58,803 nucleotides of DNA from Alphaproteobacteria bacterium (lineage in GTDB: Bacteria > Pseudomonadota > Alphaproteobacteria > UBA7985 > JAUIBT01). Location: NCBI GenBank assembly GCA_030428565.1, contig JAUIDR010000018.1:1-58803 (forward strand), read 5' to 3'. Positions within the stretch are counted from its first letter, which is position 1. The number at the start of each line of letters is the position of its first letter. The notes beneath the pieces are model-generated. The model was given only the letters and a program-made list of their open reading frames with translations, was not told the origin of the DNA and searched no databases. Shown here in pieces: positions 33,823 through 41,249 of the stretch. Made by a program: the position numbers and the translations under genes.

Positions 33823-35424
33823 CTACAAGAAACGTCTGCTTTCAAGCAAGTCGGGCAGGTCGTTCTCGATCAAGATCACATCGTTGGGCTGCGCCTGGCT
33901 CTCGATCCAGGAACGGGCTTCAGCAAAGCTCTCCATCGGCAAAATTTCGCAATCCTGTTCCTTGGCGGCATCGACCAGCGCGGCAATACGATCTGGGCGT
34001 ACCGGCAACAGAATATCCACGCACTCGGCGACCATCGCGCCAATGCGGGCGTGTTGCTCGTCGTGCTGTGCGCCCAGCTCTGCCATACCAGGGGTGATCA
34101 AAATGCGCCGTCCGCCCTTTTGTTTCCCCAGTGCGTCCAGCGCATGCAGCGCTGAGGCAAAACCCGCCGGATTGGAGTTGTAGGCATCGTCTAGCAGGGT
34201 GTAGCCCGGCAGGTCGCGCCGCTCCAGGCGGTGGGCGATTTGCGGCATGGCGCGCAAAGCAATGTTGATGAGCTCGGGCTCAAAGCCTTGATCGCGCAGC
34301 AAAGCGATGACCAAGACCAGGTTGCTAGCGTTGTGTTCACCTAAGAGGGCAAGCGAATAGGTCTCGCTTGCATCATTGTGTTCGACAGTGATCTGCGTGC
34401 CCTCGAGCGTCGTCTCGACCGTGGTCAGGCGCAGTTCAGAGCCTTCACGCGGGCCGCAGAAATGAACGCGCTCGGGCGCTTGGCGTTTCATGTCTTGATA
34501 GACATCATAGTCCTGCAAACTGTCGTGCAGATAGACATGGCCGTCGCGCTGTTCTAGCACGGAAAAGCCCAGCTCGGCTTTGGCTTTGGCAACGGTCTCA
34601 AGCGATTTGAAACGCTCGTAGTGCGCTGCGCCGACAGAGGTAATGATGCCGATCTGGGGTCGGATAAAATCGCACAAACGCTGGATCGAACCCGGCCCAT
34701 AAGCCCCCATTTCAGCAATGAAATAGGTGTCTTGCGGCTTCAGGCGCTCGCGGATGTGGCGGGTGTGGCCCAACACGGTGTTGATGGAGCCGGGCGAGAA
34801 GAAGACCGAGTCCAAATTTTCGAGCGCGTGGCCCAGGATGTGCTTCGTGGTGGTCTTGCCAAAAGAACCGGTAATCGCGATGGTCTTGCCGGGGTAGTCG
34901 GCCAGCCGCGTCTTTGCTTCTTCAATGTAGCGCTGGTTGACGCGCCGTTGCAGCGGTCCCAAAGCGGCATTGGCGGCCATCAGTGCCAAGGGAGGCAGCT
35001 GCAGCCAAACCCAGATGTAAGACAAACTGAGCACCACCGGCACCGCGGCGATGACCATAATGAGCGCTGCAAGCTGATACAGCCGTTTGGCACGCTCGGT
35101 CATGTTGAGCTTTTTCTTGGCGCTGGCATTGATCTTGGCTTCGCGTTGGCGGGTCCAGATCAAAAAGGCCGAGTAGAGCCACAAGGCCCAAATGCCTTTG
35201 CCGCCGAAATAGGCGTGCACGGCCACCGTCAACACCAAGGCAAGCGAGGCTCTGAAGTCGATCAGCGGCAGGCGCAACCAGGCACGCCAAAAGCGCTTCG
35301 AATCGTATTCTTCTTGCTGATAGAAACCAAGGACGGTCGCAAGCCGCAGCTGCATGAGCGCGGCCAAGGCGGCAAACATGACAAGCACGGAGATCAAAAC
35401 CCAAGGGCTTGAAAAGCTAATCAT
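33823..35424 (-). CDS. Membrane-anchored MurF-like Mur ligase
   Basis: 533 residues. The N-terminal 160 residues have four or five hydrophobic helices (about 8-27, 58-90, 115-155) where MurF normally carries its UDP-MurNAc-binding domain. The ATP-binding centre follows: P-loop ITGSFGKTTTK (185-195), the MurF-like EMGAYGPGSIQRLC and SVGAAHYERFKSLE, and a C-terminal domain with LLDDAYNSNPAGFASAL. So the ligase core is intact, but the substrate-binding end is replaced by a membrane anchor. I recall epsilonproteobacterial MurF proteins with hydrophobic N-termini, so there is precedent. The ATG overlaps the hydrolase stop (ATGA). Substrate unknown; likely an amino acid or dipeptide addition at the inner membrane. 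Confidence 0.85.
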   Translation of the reverse strand: MISFSSPWVLISVLVMFAALAALMQLRLATVLGFYQQEEYDSKRFWRAWLRLPLIDFRASLALVLTVAVHAYFGGKGIWALWLYSAFLIWTRQREAKINASAKKKLNMTERAKRLYQLAALIMVIAAVPVVLSLSYIWVWLQLPPLALMAANAALGPLQRRVNQRYIEEAKTRLADYPGKTIAITGSFGKTTTKHILGHALENLDSVFFSPGSINTVLGHTRHIRERLKPQDTYFIAEMGAYGPGSIQRLCDFIRPQIGIITSVGAAHYERFKSLETVAKAKAELGFSVLEQRDGHVYLHDSLQDYDVYQDMKRQAPERVHFCGPREGSELRLTTVETTLEGTQITVEHNDASETYSLALLGEHNASNLVLVIALLRDQGFEPELINIALRAMPQIAHRLERRDLPGYTLLDDAYNSNPAGFASALHALDALGKQKGGRRILITPGMAELGAQHDEQHARIGAMVAECVDILLPVRPDRIAALVDAAKEQDCEILPMESFAEARSWIESQAQPNDVILIENDLPDLLESRRFL

Positions 35425-36209
35425 TGGTCTGCCTCTTTGCTTGGCATTTTTGCGGCGGTTTGCCCTTGCAGATCAACGACAGCCTTGGTGATGAGCGGCG
35501 CCCCGCGGGTCAAAATATCCCAGTGGGTCGCCCCGTCCAGCACTGTCAAGCGCGCGTCTGGAATCAGGCTCTCTAGGCGTTGACCAATTTCCGGCGGCGT
35601 CTCGCTGTCCGCTGAGCCATAGAAGAGCCGCACAGGGCAAGCGATGGTGGCAGCGCTCTGGCTTTGATCCTCGGCAATGGTCTTGATGAAGATACCACGC
35701 ATGTCACCCGCGTTCAGATAATCGGGCGAGGAGAAGCGTTGGCGCAGCGCCTCGCGGCGGCTGGCAGGCAGGACGCGTTTTAGAAGTTGGTAGAGGTTCT
35801 TGCGATAGACATAACGCGCCTGCTCGCTGCCTTTGCGTTGGCGTGGCAGTCCGGCACTGGCGACCAAGACCAGTCCTTTGACGAACTCGGGGTGCTGCGC
35901 TGCCAGGCGCAGGCCGACACGCCCGCCGAAAGAATGGCCTACCCAGATGACGGGCTGGCTGATTTCGTTCTTGATCCAAGCCGCTGCGGCGTCCGCGTAC
36001 TGGCTGGTATCCCAATCCTCCTCAGGCTTGGGGGTTTGGCCGTGGCCCGGCAGGTCCAGCAAATGGTGGCTGTAGCGGGTCGAGAGCGCATCGGCGACAT
36101 TATAAAAGTCGGCTCCCGTGCGCGCCCAGCCATGGGCCCAAAGGACAGGAGAGGCGGCTTGATCGCTCGACGACGAAGTGAGCGGTAAGCCCAGGTGCTG
36201 GCTATGCAA
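35421..36209 (-). CDS. Alpha/beta hydrolase, first gene of the MurF-like operon
   Basis: 262 residues, TTG start. Oxyanion region AHGWARTG, nucleophile Ser93 in GHSFGG, acid region LFYGSADSETPP, and catalytic His in GATHWD near residue 234. No signal peptide, so cytoplasmic. Esterase, peptidase or ligase-reversing activity cannot be told apart. It overlaps the MurF-like gene by four bases, pointing to a shared pathway. Confidence 0.85.
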   Translation of the reverse strand: MHSQHLGLPLTSSSSDQAASPVLWAHGWARTGADFYNVADALSTRYSHHLLDLPGHGQTPKPEEDWDTSQYADAAAAWIKNEISQPVIWVGHSFGGRVGLRLAAQHPEFVKGLVLVASAGLPRQRKGSEQARYVYRKNLYQLLKRVLPASRREALRQRFSSPDYLNAGDMRGIFIKTIAEDQSQSAATIACPVRLFYGSADSETPPEIGQRLESLIPDARLTVLDGATHWDILTRGAPLITKAVVDLQGQTAAKMPSKEADQ

Positions 36210-36237
36210 GGCGAGATCTCGTCAGCTTAAAATAGGA

Positions 36238-36265
36238 CAAGGCGGACTATAGGCAGTCCGCCTTG
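36238..36265 (-). terminator. Terminator after dctM
   Basis: Perfect 11-base stem CAAGGCGGACT (36238-36248) and AGTCCGCCTTG (36255-36265), loop ATAGGC. Read on the minus strand it is followed by TCCTATTTT. It ends the TRAP operon, 73 bp after the dctM stop. Confidence 0.75.
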
Positions 36266-36338
36266 CGATTGCTACCCGATTTCAGGGTCACAGATCGCCG
36301 CTCCAACTTGTGAGGGGCGACCCGCAGCCTTGAAAGGG

Positions 36339-37718
36339 TTAGTTGGTAATGATCTCAGGCCCCATAACCGCGTTGGGAATGGCGGTTGATAGCCAAGGAA
36401 CGTAGGTCACTAAGATCAAGAAGATGAACAAGATGCCCAACCAAGGCAGGGCCGCCTTGACCACCGATAGCATGGGCATGCGCGCGATGCCCGAGGTGAC
36501 GAACAAGTTGAGCCCCACCGGCGGTGTGATCATGCCGATCTCCATATTGACCACCATGATAATGCCCAGGTGGATGGGATCGATGCCCAGAGCGATTGCA
36601 ATCGGGAAGACCAAAGGCGCAACAATCACGATCAGACCAGAAGGCTCCATGAACTGCCCGCCGATCAACAAGATGACGTTGACCATAACCAAGAACATGA
36701 CCGGCCCGAAACCGGCATCGATGATCATTTTGGCGATCTCATCGGGAATGCGTTCTTCGGTCAAAACGTGCTTCAAAATCAGCGCGTTGGCGATAATGAA
36801 CATCAGCGTGACGGTTAGCTTGCCCGCTTCGAACATGGCCTTGCGGTTGTCGTTGTGGACAAAGGCGGTGAGGAGGGCCCAAGGCTGTGTAAAGATCGTC
36901 GGCTTCTTGCCGCCTGAGTTGGCACGAGATAGGGGCCCCATGTCACGGTAGACAAAGTTGGCGATGATGAAAGCATAGACCGCTGCGACAGCCGCGGCCT
37001 CGGTTGGGGTGAAGAAGCCGCCATAGATGCCGCCCAGAATAATACCGATCAACAGCAGGCCCCAGATGGCGTTAAGACCCGCAGAGCGCACCTCTTCCCA
37101 GCCCGCCCAAACGTTACGTGGCAAGCCCTTTACCAAGGCCCAAATCAGGATGCCAGCCATCAGCATGCCGCCCGCGACCAGGCCCGGGATGATGCCCGCT
37201 AAGAACATACGACCGACCGAGACCTCGACCGCGGCGGCGTAGACGACCATGACGATAGAGGGCGGGATCAAGATGCCCAGCGTACCTGCGTTACAGATGA
37301 TGCCCGCGGCGAACTCTTTCGAGTAGCCGACCTGGCGCATGCCCGCGATAACGATAGAGCCAATGGCAACAACCGTTGCCGGCGACGAGCCCGAAAGGGC
37401 GGCAAACATCATACAAGCGAAAACGCCCGCGATCGCCAGACCGCCCGGCAAGTGGCCCACACAGGCAATAGAAAAGCGGATGATGCGTTGGGCAACACCG
37501 CCGGTTGACATGAAGGTTGAGGCCAAAATGAAGAAGGGAATGGCCAACAAAGTAAAGTGGCCGTCGAAGGCCGAAAACAGGGTCTGGGCCATAGCAGCCA
37601 GCGAGGCATCGGAATACCACAGCAAGAACAGGACCGAGGACAGGCCCAAGGAGATTGCGATTGGCACGCCGATCAACAGCAGGCCAACCACCATGGCAAA
37701 GAGTAGTGCGATTTCCAT
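36339..37718 (-). CDS. dctM: TRAP transporter large permease DctM
   Basis: 459 residues, about 12 membrane segments, slightly longer than the usual 425-430. TRAP signatures: GVPIAISLGLSS, LLAIPFFILASTFMSTGG, GSSPATVVAIGSI, and LGILIPPSIVMVVYA. A charged loop (about residues 255-285) may account for the extra length. It carries solute with sodium together with DctQ and DctP. It starts six bases after dctQ. Confidence 0.95.
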   Translation of the reverse strand: MEIALLFAMVVGLLLIGVPIAISLGLSSVLFLLWYSDASLAAMAQTLFSAFDGHFTLLAIPFFILASTFMSTGGVAQRIIRFSIACVGHLPGGLAIAGVFACMMFAALSGSSPATVVAIGSIVIAGMRQVGYSKEFAAGIICNAGTLGILIPPSIVMVVYAAAVEVSVGRMFLAGIIPGLVAGGMLMAGILIWALVKGLPRNVWAGWEEVRSAGLNAIWGLLLIGIILGGIYGGFFTPTEAAAVAAVYAFIIANFVYRDMGPLSRANSGGKKPTIFTQPWALLTAFVHNDNRKAMFEAGKLTVTLMFIIANALILKHVLTEERIPDEIAKMIIDAGFGPVMFLVMVNVILLIGGQFMEPSGLIVIVAPLVFPIAIALGIDPIHLGIIMVVNMEIGMITPPVGLNLFVTSGIARMPMLSVVKAALPWLGILFIFLILVTYVPWLSTAIPNAVMGPEIITN

Positions 37719-37724
37719 GTTCGA

Positions 37725-38393
37725 TTATCCCTTATCAGCGCGTTCAGCGGCTTCGTCGATTTGATCCTCGACTTCGTGGCTAGCGACCAGCAGGTCTTGT
37801 TGCCCCTTGAAAATGCGCATCGCGGCCTGGATCAGGCGGAATACAAGCAGAGCCATGGATAGCGGCAGGACAGCGTAAGGGATAAAGCGCGGAATTTTTT
37901 CGTAATGCTCGCCCGCATTCATGCTGGCTTCTATAAAACGTAACCATTCGGTCATGGGGATGTCTTGAACCTCGTACCAGCCTTTTTCTCGGAATTTTTC
38001 CTCAAAGCCCAACGGGAACCAGCGGCCTTCAGTGGCGGGCAGGTTGGCGAAGTTTGCCCAGTAGTCCCAGGCGCCTTTCAGCATCAACAAAGCAAAGACC
38101 AGGCAGGCCCCAACGGCGATCATCGCCATGACGCGGCGTGTCGGTTTCGAAAGAAGCACCAGCACGGCATCGACGCCCAGGTGAGCGTTATGCTTGACAG
38201 CGTAAGAAGTGCCCAGCAACACCAGCCAGGCGAATAGGAAAACCGTGGCCTCGTTGGCCCATAAGATATTGCCGTTGGCGAATTTGCGCACCACGACATT
38301 GGCAAATGTGATGAGCGTCATTGCGGTCAACAGCAACGCGATCAAGGTCTCTTCGATAAAGTCTATGAAGCTTTTCTTTTTGGCGTGTTCCAT
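37725..38393 (-). CDS. dctQ: TRAP transporter small permease DctQ
   Basis: 222 residues with four hydrophobic segments. Family features are LIALLLTAMTLITFANVVVRK at the N-terminus, NEATVFLFAWLVLLGTSYAVKHNAHLGVD in two parts, and a C-terminal helix. An extra loop of about 50 residues after the third helix makes it longer than most DctQ. It forms the membrane unit with DctM. Confidence 0.92.
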   Translation of the reverse strand: MEHAKKKSFIDFIEETLIALLLTAMTLITFANVVVRKFANGNILWANEATVFLFAWLVLLGTSYAVKHNAHLGVDAVLVLLSKPTRRVMAMIAVGACLVFALLMLKGAWDYWANFANLPATEGRWFPLGFEEKFREKGWYEVQDIPMTEWLRFIEASMNAGEHYEKIPRFIPYAVLPLSMALLVFRLIQAAMRIFKGQQDLLVASHEVEDQIDEAAERADKG

Positions 38394-38465
38394 ACTCTCT
38401 CCTCCGGCCTTTGGCAGGGTTCGGCGCTTCCTATTTTATGGGTGAGCAGCCCTTTGCGGGTAAAA

Positions 38466-38497
38466 AAGAAGCGCAGCCCGAACGGACCACGCTTCTT
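38466..38497 (-). terminator. Hairpin between dctP and dctQ
   Basis: Arms AAGAAGCG (38466-38473) and CGCTTCTT (38490-38497) pair perfectly; on the minus strand TTTT follows. It lies 21 bp after the dctP stop. A partial terminator here would yield much more DctP than DctQM mRNA, as is common in binding-protein operons. Confidence 0.65.
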
Positions 38498-38517
38498 GTT
38501 ACTCACTTTCAAGAAGC

Positions 38518-39519
38518 TTAGTGCTTCTCGTTGATAGCTTGTGCAGCCGCGATGTTGTCAGCGCCGACATCGCCTTCGAACTGCTCCCAAACCGGCTTCA
38601 TGGCCGCAACCCACGCCGCGCGCTGCTCAGCGTTCAGCGTGCGAATGACACCGCCAGCGTCCAGAACAGCTTGACGCGCCGCCATGTTCACTTTGGTTGA
38701 TTCAGCGTTGCGGGTCTCGGTGACTTCGCCAACGATGGTCAAGAACTGGTCACGGACATCCGCATCCAGGCTGTCCAAGAAATCAACAGAGGTCACCAGC
38801 AGATAGTCGATGATGCCGTGGTTGGTCTCGGTAGTACCATCTTGAACTTCGAAGAACTTCTTGCCGAAGATGTTGGACCAGGTGTTTTCCTGGCCGTCCA
38901 CGACGCCGGTCTGCAGGGCGCCATAAACTTCCGCGAAGGCCATCTTCTGGGGGGAACCGCCCAGGGCAGCCATTTGCGCAACCAGCACGTCAGACGGCTG
39001 AACACGGAACTTCAGGCCCGCAGCGTCGGTCGGCATGTTCAAAGGCTTGCTGGCAGACATCTGCTTCATGCCATTGTGCCAGAAGGCCAAGCCTTGCAGG
39101 CCACGGCGCTGCATGCTGTCCAGCATCGCCTGACCGGTTGCAGAATTCTGGAACTCATCGACCGCATCGACATTCTTGAACATGAAGGGCAAGTCGAAGA
39201 TGCGGAAGACTTTGGTAAACTGCTCGAACTTTGACAGCGAAGGCGCGGCCAGTTGTACGTCACCTTGCAGCAGTGCTTCCAAAACCTTGTTGTCATCGTA
39301 CAAAGTCGAGTTCGGGAAGACTTCCATACAAGCCTTGCCGTTCATCTCTTCATTGACGCGCTTTTCCAGCAAAGATGCAGCGATGCCCTTGGGGTGCTTA
39401 TCGGTGTTGGTTACGTGCGAGAACTTGATAACCACTTCGCCGTCGTCGCAAGACGCGTAAGCGGCGGTGGTTGCGAACAGTGCGGTCGCAGCGACCAGAC
39501 CCAGTGAAATAAGACGCAT
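38518..39519 (-). CDS. dctP: TRAP transporter solute-binding protein DctP
   Basis: 333 residues from the ATG at 39519, GGGAG upstream. Signal peptide (LVAATALFATTAAYA, cut before SCDDG), then the DctP fold: VVIKFSHVTNTDKHPKGIAA, FPNSTLYDDNKVLEALLQGD, LKFRVQPSDVLVAQMAALG (Arg binding the carboxylate) and GVVDGQENTWSNIF. Such proteins bind C4-dicarboxylates or related acids; the nearby dctBD supports a dicarboxylate, but the ligand is not proven. Confidence 0.93.
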   Translation of the reverse strand: MRLISLGLVAATALFATTAAYASCDDGEVVIKFSHVTNTDKHPKGIAASLLEKRVNEEMNGKACMEVFPNSTLYDDNKVLEALLQGDVQLAAPSLSKFEQFTKVFRIFDLPFMFKNVDAVDEFQNSATGQAMLDSMQRRGLQGLAFWHNGMKQMSASKPLNMPTDAAGLKFRVQPSDVLVAQMAALGGSPQKMAFAEVYGALQTGVVDGQENTWSNIFGKKFFEVQDGTTETNHGIIDYLLVTSVDFLDSLDADVRDQFLTIVGEVTETRNAESTKVNMAARQAVLDAGGVIRTLNAEQRAAWVAAMKPVWEQFEGDVGADNIAAAQAINEKH

Positions 39520-39688
39520 GTTGTTGTTTCTCCCTAACTTGCGTTTGGCTCGAAGATGGCGCCGAGGCGGCGGCACAGGGCGCGTCCCACAGGCGTCATC
39601 AAGCTGAGAACAGGTTTAGAGGCGGCGGCGGCGGGTTCTAAAGAGTGGACTCGTTAGAACAAGAGCGAAAAAACAATGAATTTATTAA

Positions 39689-39744
39689 AATGGGTGGATA
39701 TGGGGACAAAGCCACCGCTGGTCATGTTACCAAATCCACCCATT
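39689..39744. promoter_or_regulatory. Inverted repeat upstream of dctP, candidate DctD site
   Basis: Perfect 11-base arms AATGGGTGGAT (39689-39699) and ATCCACCCATT (39734-39744), centre to centre 45 bp. The repeat lies 170-225 bp upstream of the dctP ATG and just beyond the 3' end of dctD. No convincing sigma-54 site (TGGCAC-N5-TTGC) was seen between it and dctP, and the rest of this 377-bp gap shows no gene. Confidence 0.5.
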
Positions 39745-39896
39745 GACAGGGGGGCTTGTGGGACGATGGGGCAGAACGGCGCAGGTTACTTGCCGGTCCG
39801 CCCGCTAAGAATTGCCGATACGCGCAGAGTCGCGGTCGATTCTGGTTTCCATCGTAGGGCGTGAAGCCGGGTGGCTTGGCCAAAGTTGGCGCGCTC

Positions 39897-41249
39897 TTAG
39901 GCGTCTTGTTGGAAGTCTTCGCGCTTGAGCCCGTATTTTTGCATCTTCTCGTACAGCGTTTTGCGGCTGAGCCCGAGCGATTCATAAGTTTCTTTGAGGC
40001 GGCCTTTGTTGGCCGACAGTTCGGCGGCGATCAAACGACGTTCATATTGCCCGACAAGATCGGGCAAGCTGCCACGGTGGGCGGGCGCTTCATCTTCCAT
40101 GCCCTCAATGGGCGCAAGTCCCAAGGCAAAGCGATCGGCCGCGTTGCGCAGCTCACGCACGTTGCCGGGCCAAGGGTTGCGCGCCAGCGCCTTCAATGTC
40201 TCCGCACCAATGCTCGGGATGGGGCGGCGGTAGCGCAGGCAGGCTTCATTGACCAATTGCGTAAACAGGCGCGGAATATCTTCGACGCGCTCGGCCAAGC
40301 TCGGAACCTTCAGCGTGATGGTATTAAGGCTGTACAGAAGATCGCCACGAAAGCGCTCTTGTGCGGCGGCTTCGGTCAGGTCGCTGCGGGTGGACGCAAT
40401 GAAGCGCACGTCCAAATCATGGCTGGTCGATGACCCCAGGGGCGTGATTCGCCGCTCGCGCAGGACGGGCAGCAGGCGGCCTTGCACCTCCAGCGGCATA
40501 CTGTCGATGCCGTCCAGGTAGATGCAGCCACGATCGGCTTGCAAAAACCGGCCATATCGCGCGCGGATGGCACCGGGAAAGGCGCCAATCTCGTGACCGA
40601 ACAGCTCGCTCTCGATCATTTCGCTAGGCAGCGCGGCGCAATTGACTACGACGAAGGGCTCGTTCTTGCGGTTCGAAACGTTATGTATGGCTCTGGCCAC
40701 CACTTCCTTGCCGGTGCCGGTATCGCCCTGGATCAAGATATCGGCCTCGGTCGCGGCCGCAGCACGAATGAGGTCGCGCAGCTCGACGATGGTTCTCGTG
40801 CGCCCCAAAACGCGGGTCTCAAGCTGGTCTCTTGCGGTCGCTGCAATGCGCAGCTCACGGTTTTCAAGGGTCAGCTTGCGCTTATCCAGAGCGCGCTCGG
40901 CAACGTCGGCCAAATGGCCCGATGCAAAGGGTTTTTCGATAAAGTCATAGGCCCCGGCGCGCATAGCCTCAACCGCTTGTTGCACGTCGCCGTGGCCGGT
41001 GATCAGCACGAAAGGGAGCTCTGGGTCCAGGTCGATCGCGCGCTGTAGGAAGGTCATGCCGTCCATGTCGGGCATCCGCAGATCGGAAAACACGATGCCG
41101 TGGAAATTGCGGCTGATCCGCTCTAGGGCGGGCTCGGCGCTGTCGAAACTCTTGACTGAAAACCCCGCCAATTCCAGCGTTTGGCTGGCCGCCTGGCGCA
41201 CATGTAGTTCATCGTCAACGAACAGGATTTGGCCTAGGGTCTTGCTCAT
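39897..41249 (-). CDS. dctD: DctD-type response regulator with a degenerate sigma-54 ATPase core
   Basis: 450 residues from the ATG at 41249. Receiver domain complete (VDDE, phospho-acceptor Asp56, Lys106 in EKPF). AAA+ domain: Walker A GDTGTGKE (175-182) is intact, but the sigma-54 contact loop reads GAFPGA (222-227) instead of GAFTGA. Walker B reads IYLDGID, with Gly247 where the catalytic Glu belongs. The second arginine-finger position is Ser307 (FRGDLLYSL). A Fis-type helix-turn-helix (GRLKETYESLGLSRKTLYEK) ends the protein. The gene overlaps dctB by four bases. The pairing with TRAP genes suggests control of dctPQM, perhaps without sigma-54 activation. Confidence 0.9.
   Translation of the reverse strand: MSKTLGQILFVDDELHVRQAASQTLELAGFSVKSFDSAEPALERISRNFHGIVFSDLRMPDMDGMTFLQRAIDLDPELPFVLITGHGDVQQAVEAMRAGAYDFIEKPFASGHLADVAERALDKRKLTLENRELRIAATARDQLETRVLGRTRTIVELRDLIRAAAATEADILIQGDTGTGKEVVARAIHNVSNRKNEPFVVVNCAALPSEMIESELFGHEIGAFPGAIRARYGRFLQADRGCIYLDGIDSMPLEVQGRLLPVLRERRITPLGSSTSHDLDVRFIASTRSDLTEAAAQERFRGDLLYSLNTITLKVPSLAERVEDIPRLFTQLVNEACLRYRRPIPSIGAETLKALARNPWPGNVRELRNAADRFALGLAPIEGMEDEAPAHRGSLPDLVGQYERRLIAAELSANKGRLKETYESLGLSRKTLYEKMQKYGLKREDFQQDA

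Noticed and set aside
34621-35412. A 263-codon plus-strand frame opposite the MurF-like gene
   Set aside because: It mirrors the coding strand of a gene with clear Mur ligase motifs; no ribosome site or family pattern.
39520-39688. Sigma-54 promoter for dctP
   Set aside because: The best GG...GC pair (around 39586-39600) has the wrong spacing and lacks the TGGCAC core.
39676-39864. A 62-codon plus-strand open frame upstream of dctP
   Set aside because: It spans the inverted repeat and lacks a ribosome site; better explained as regulatory DNA.
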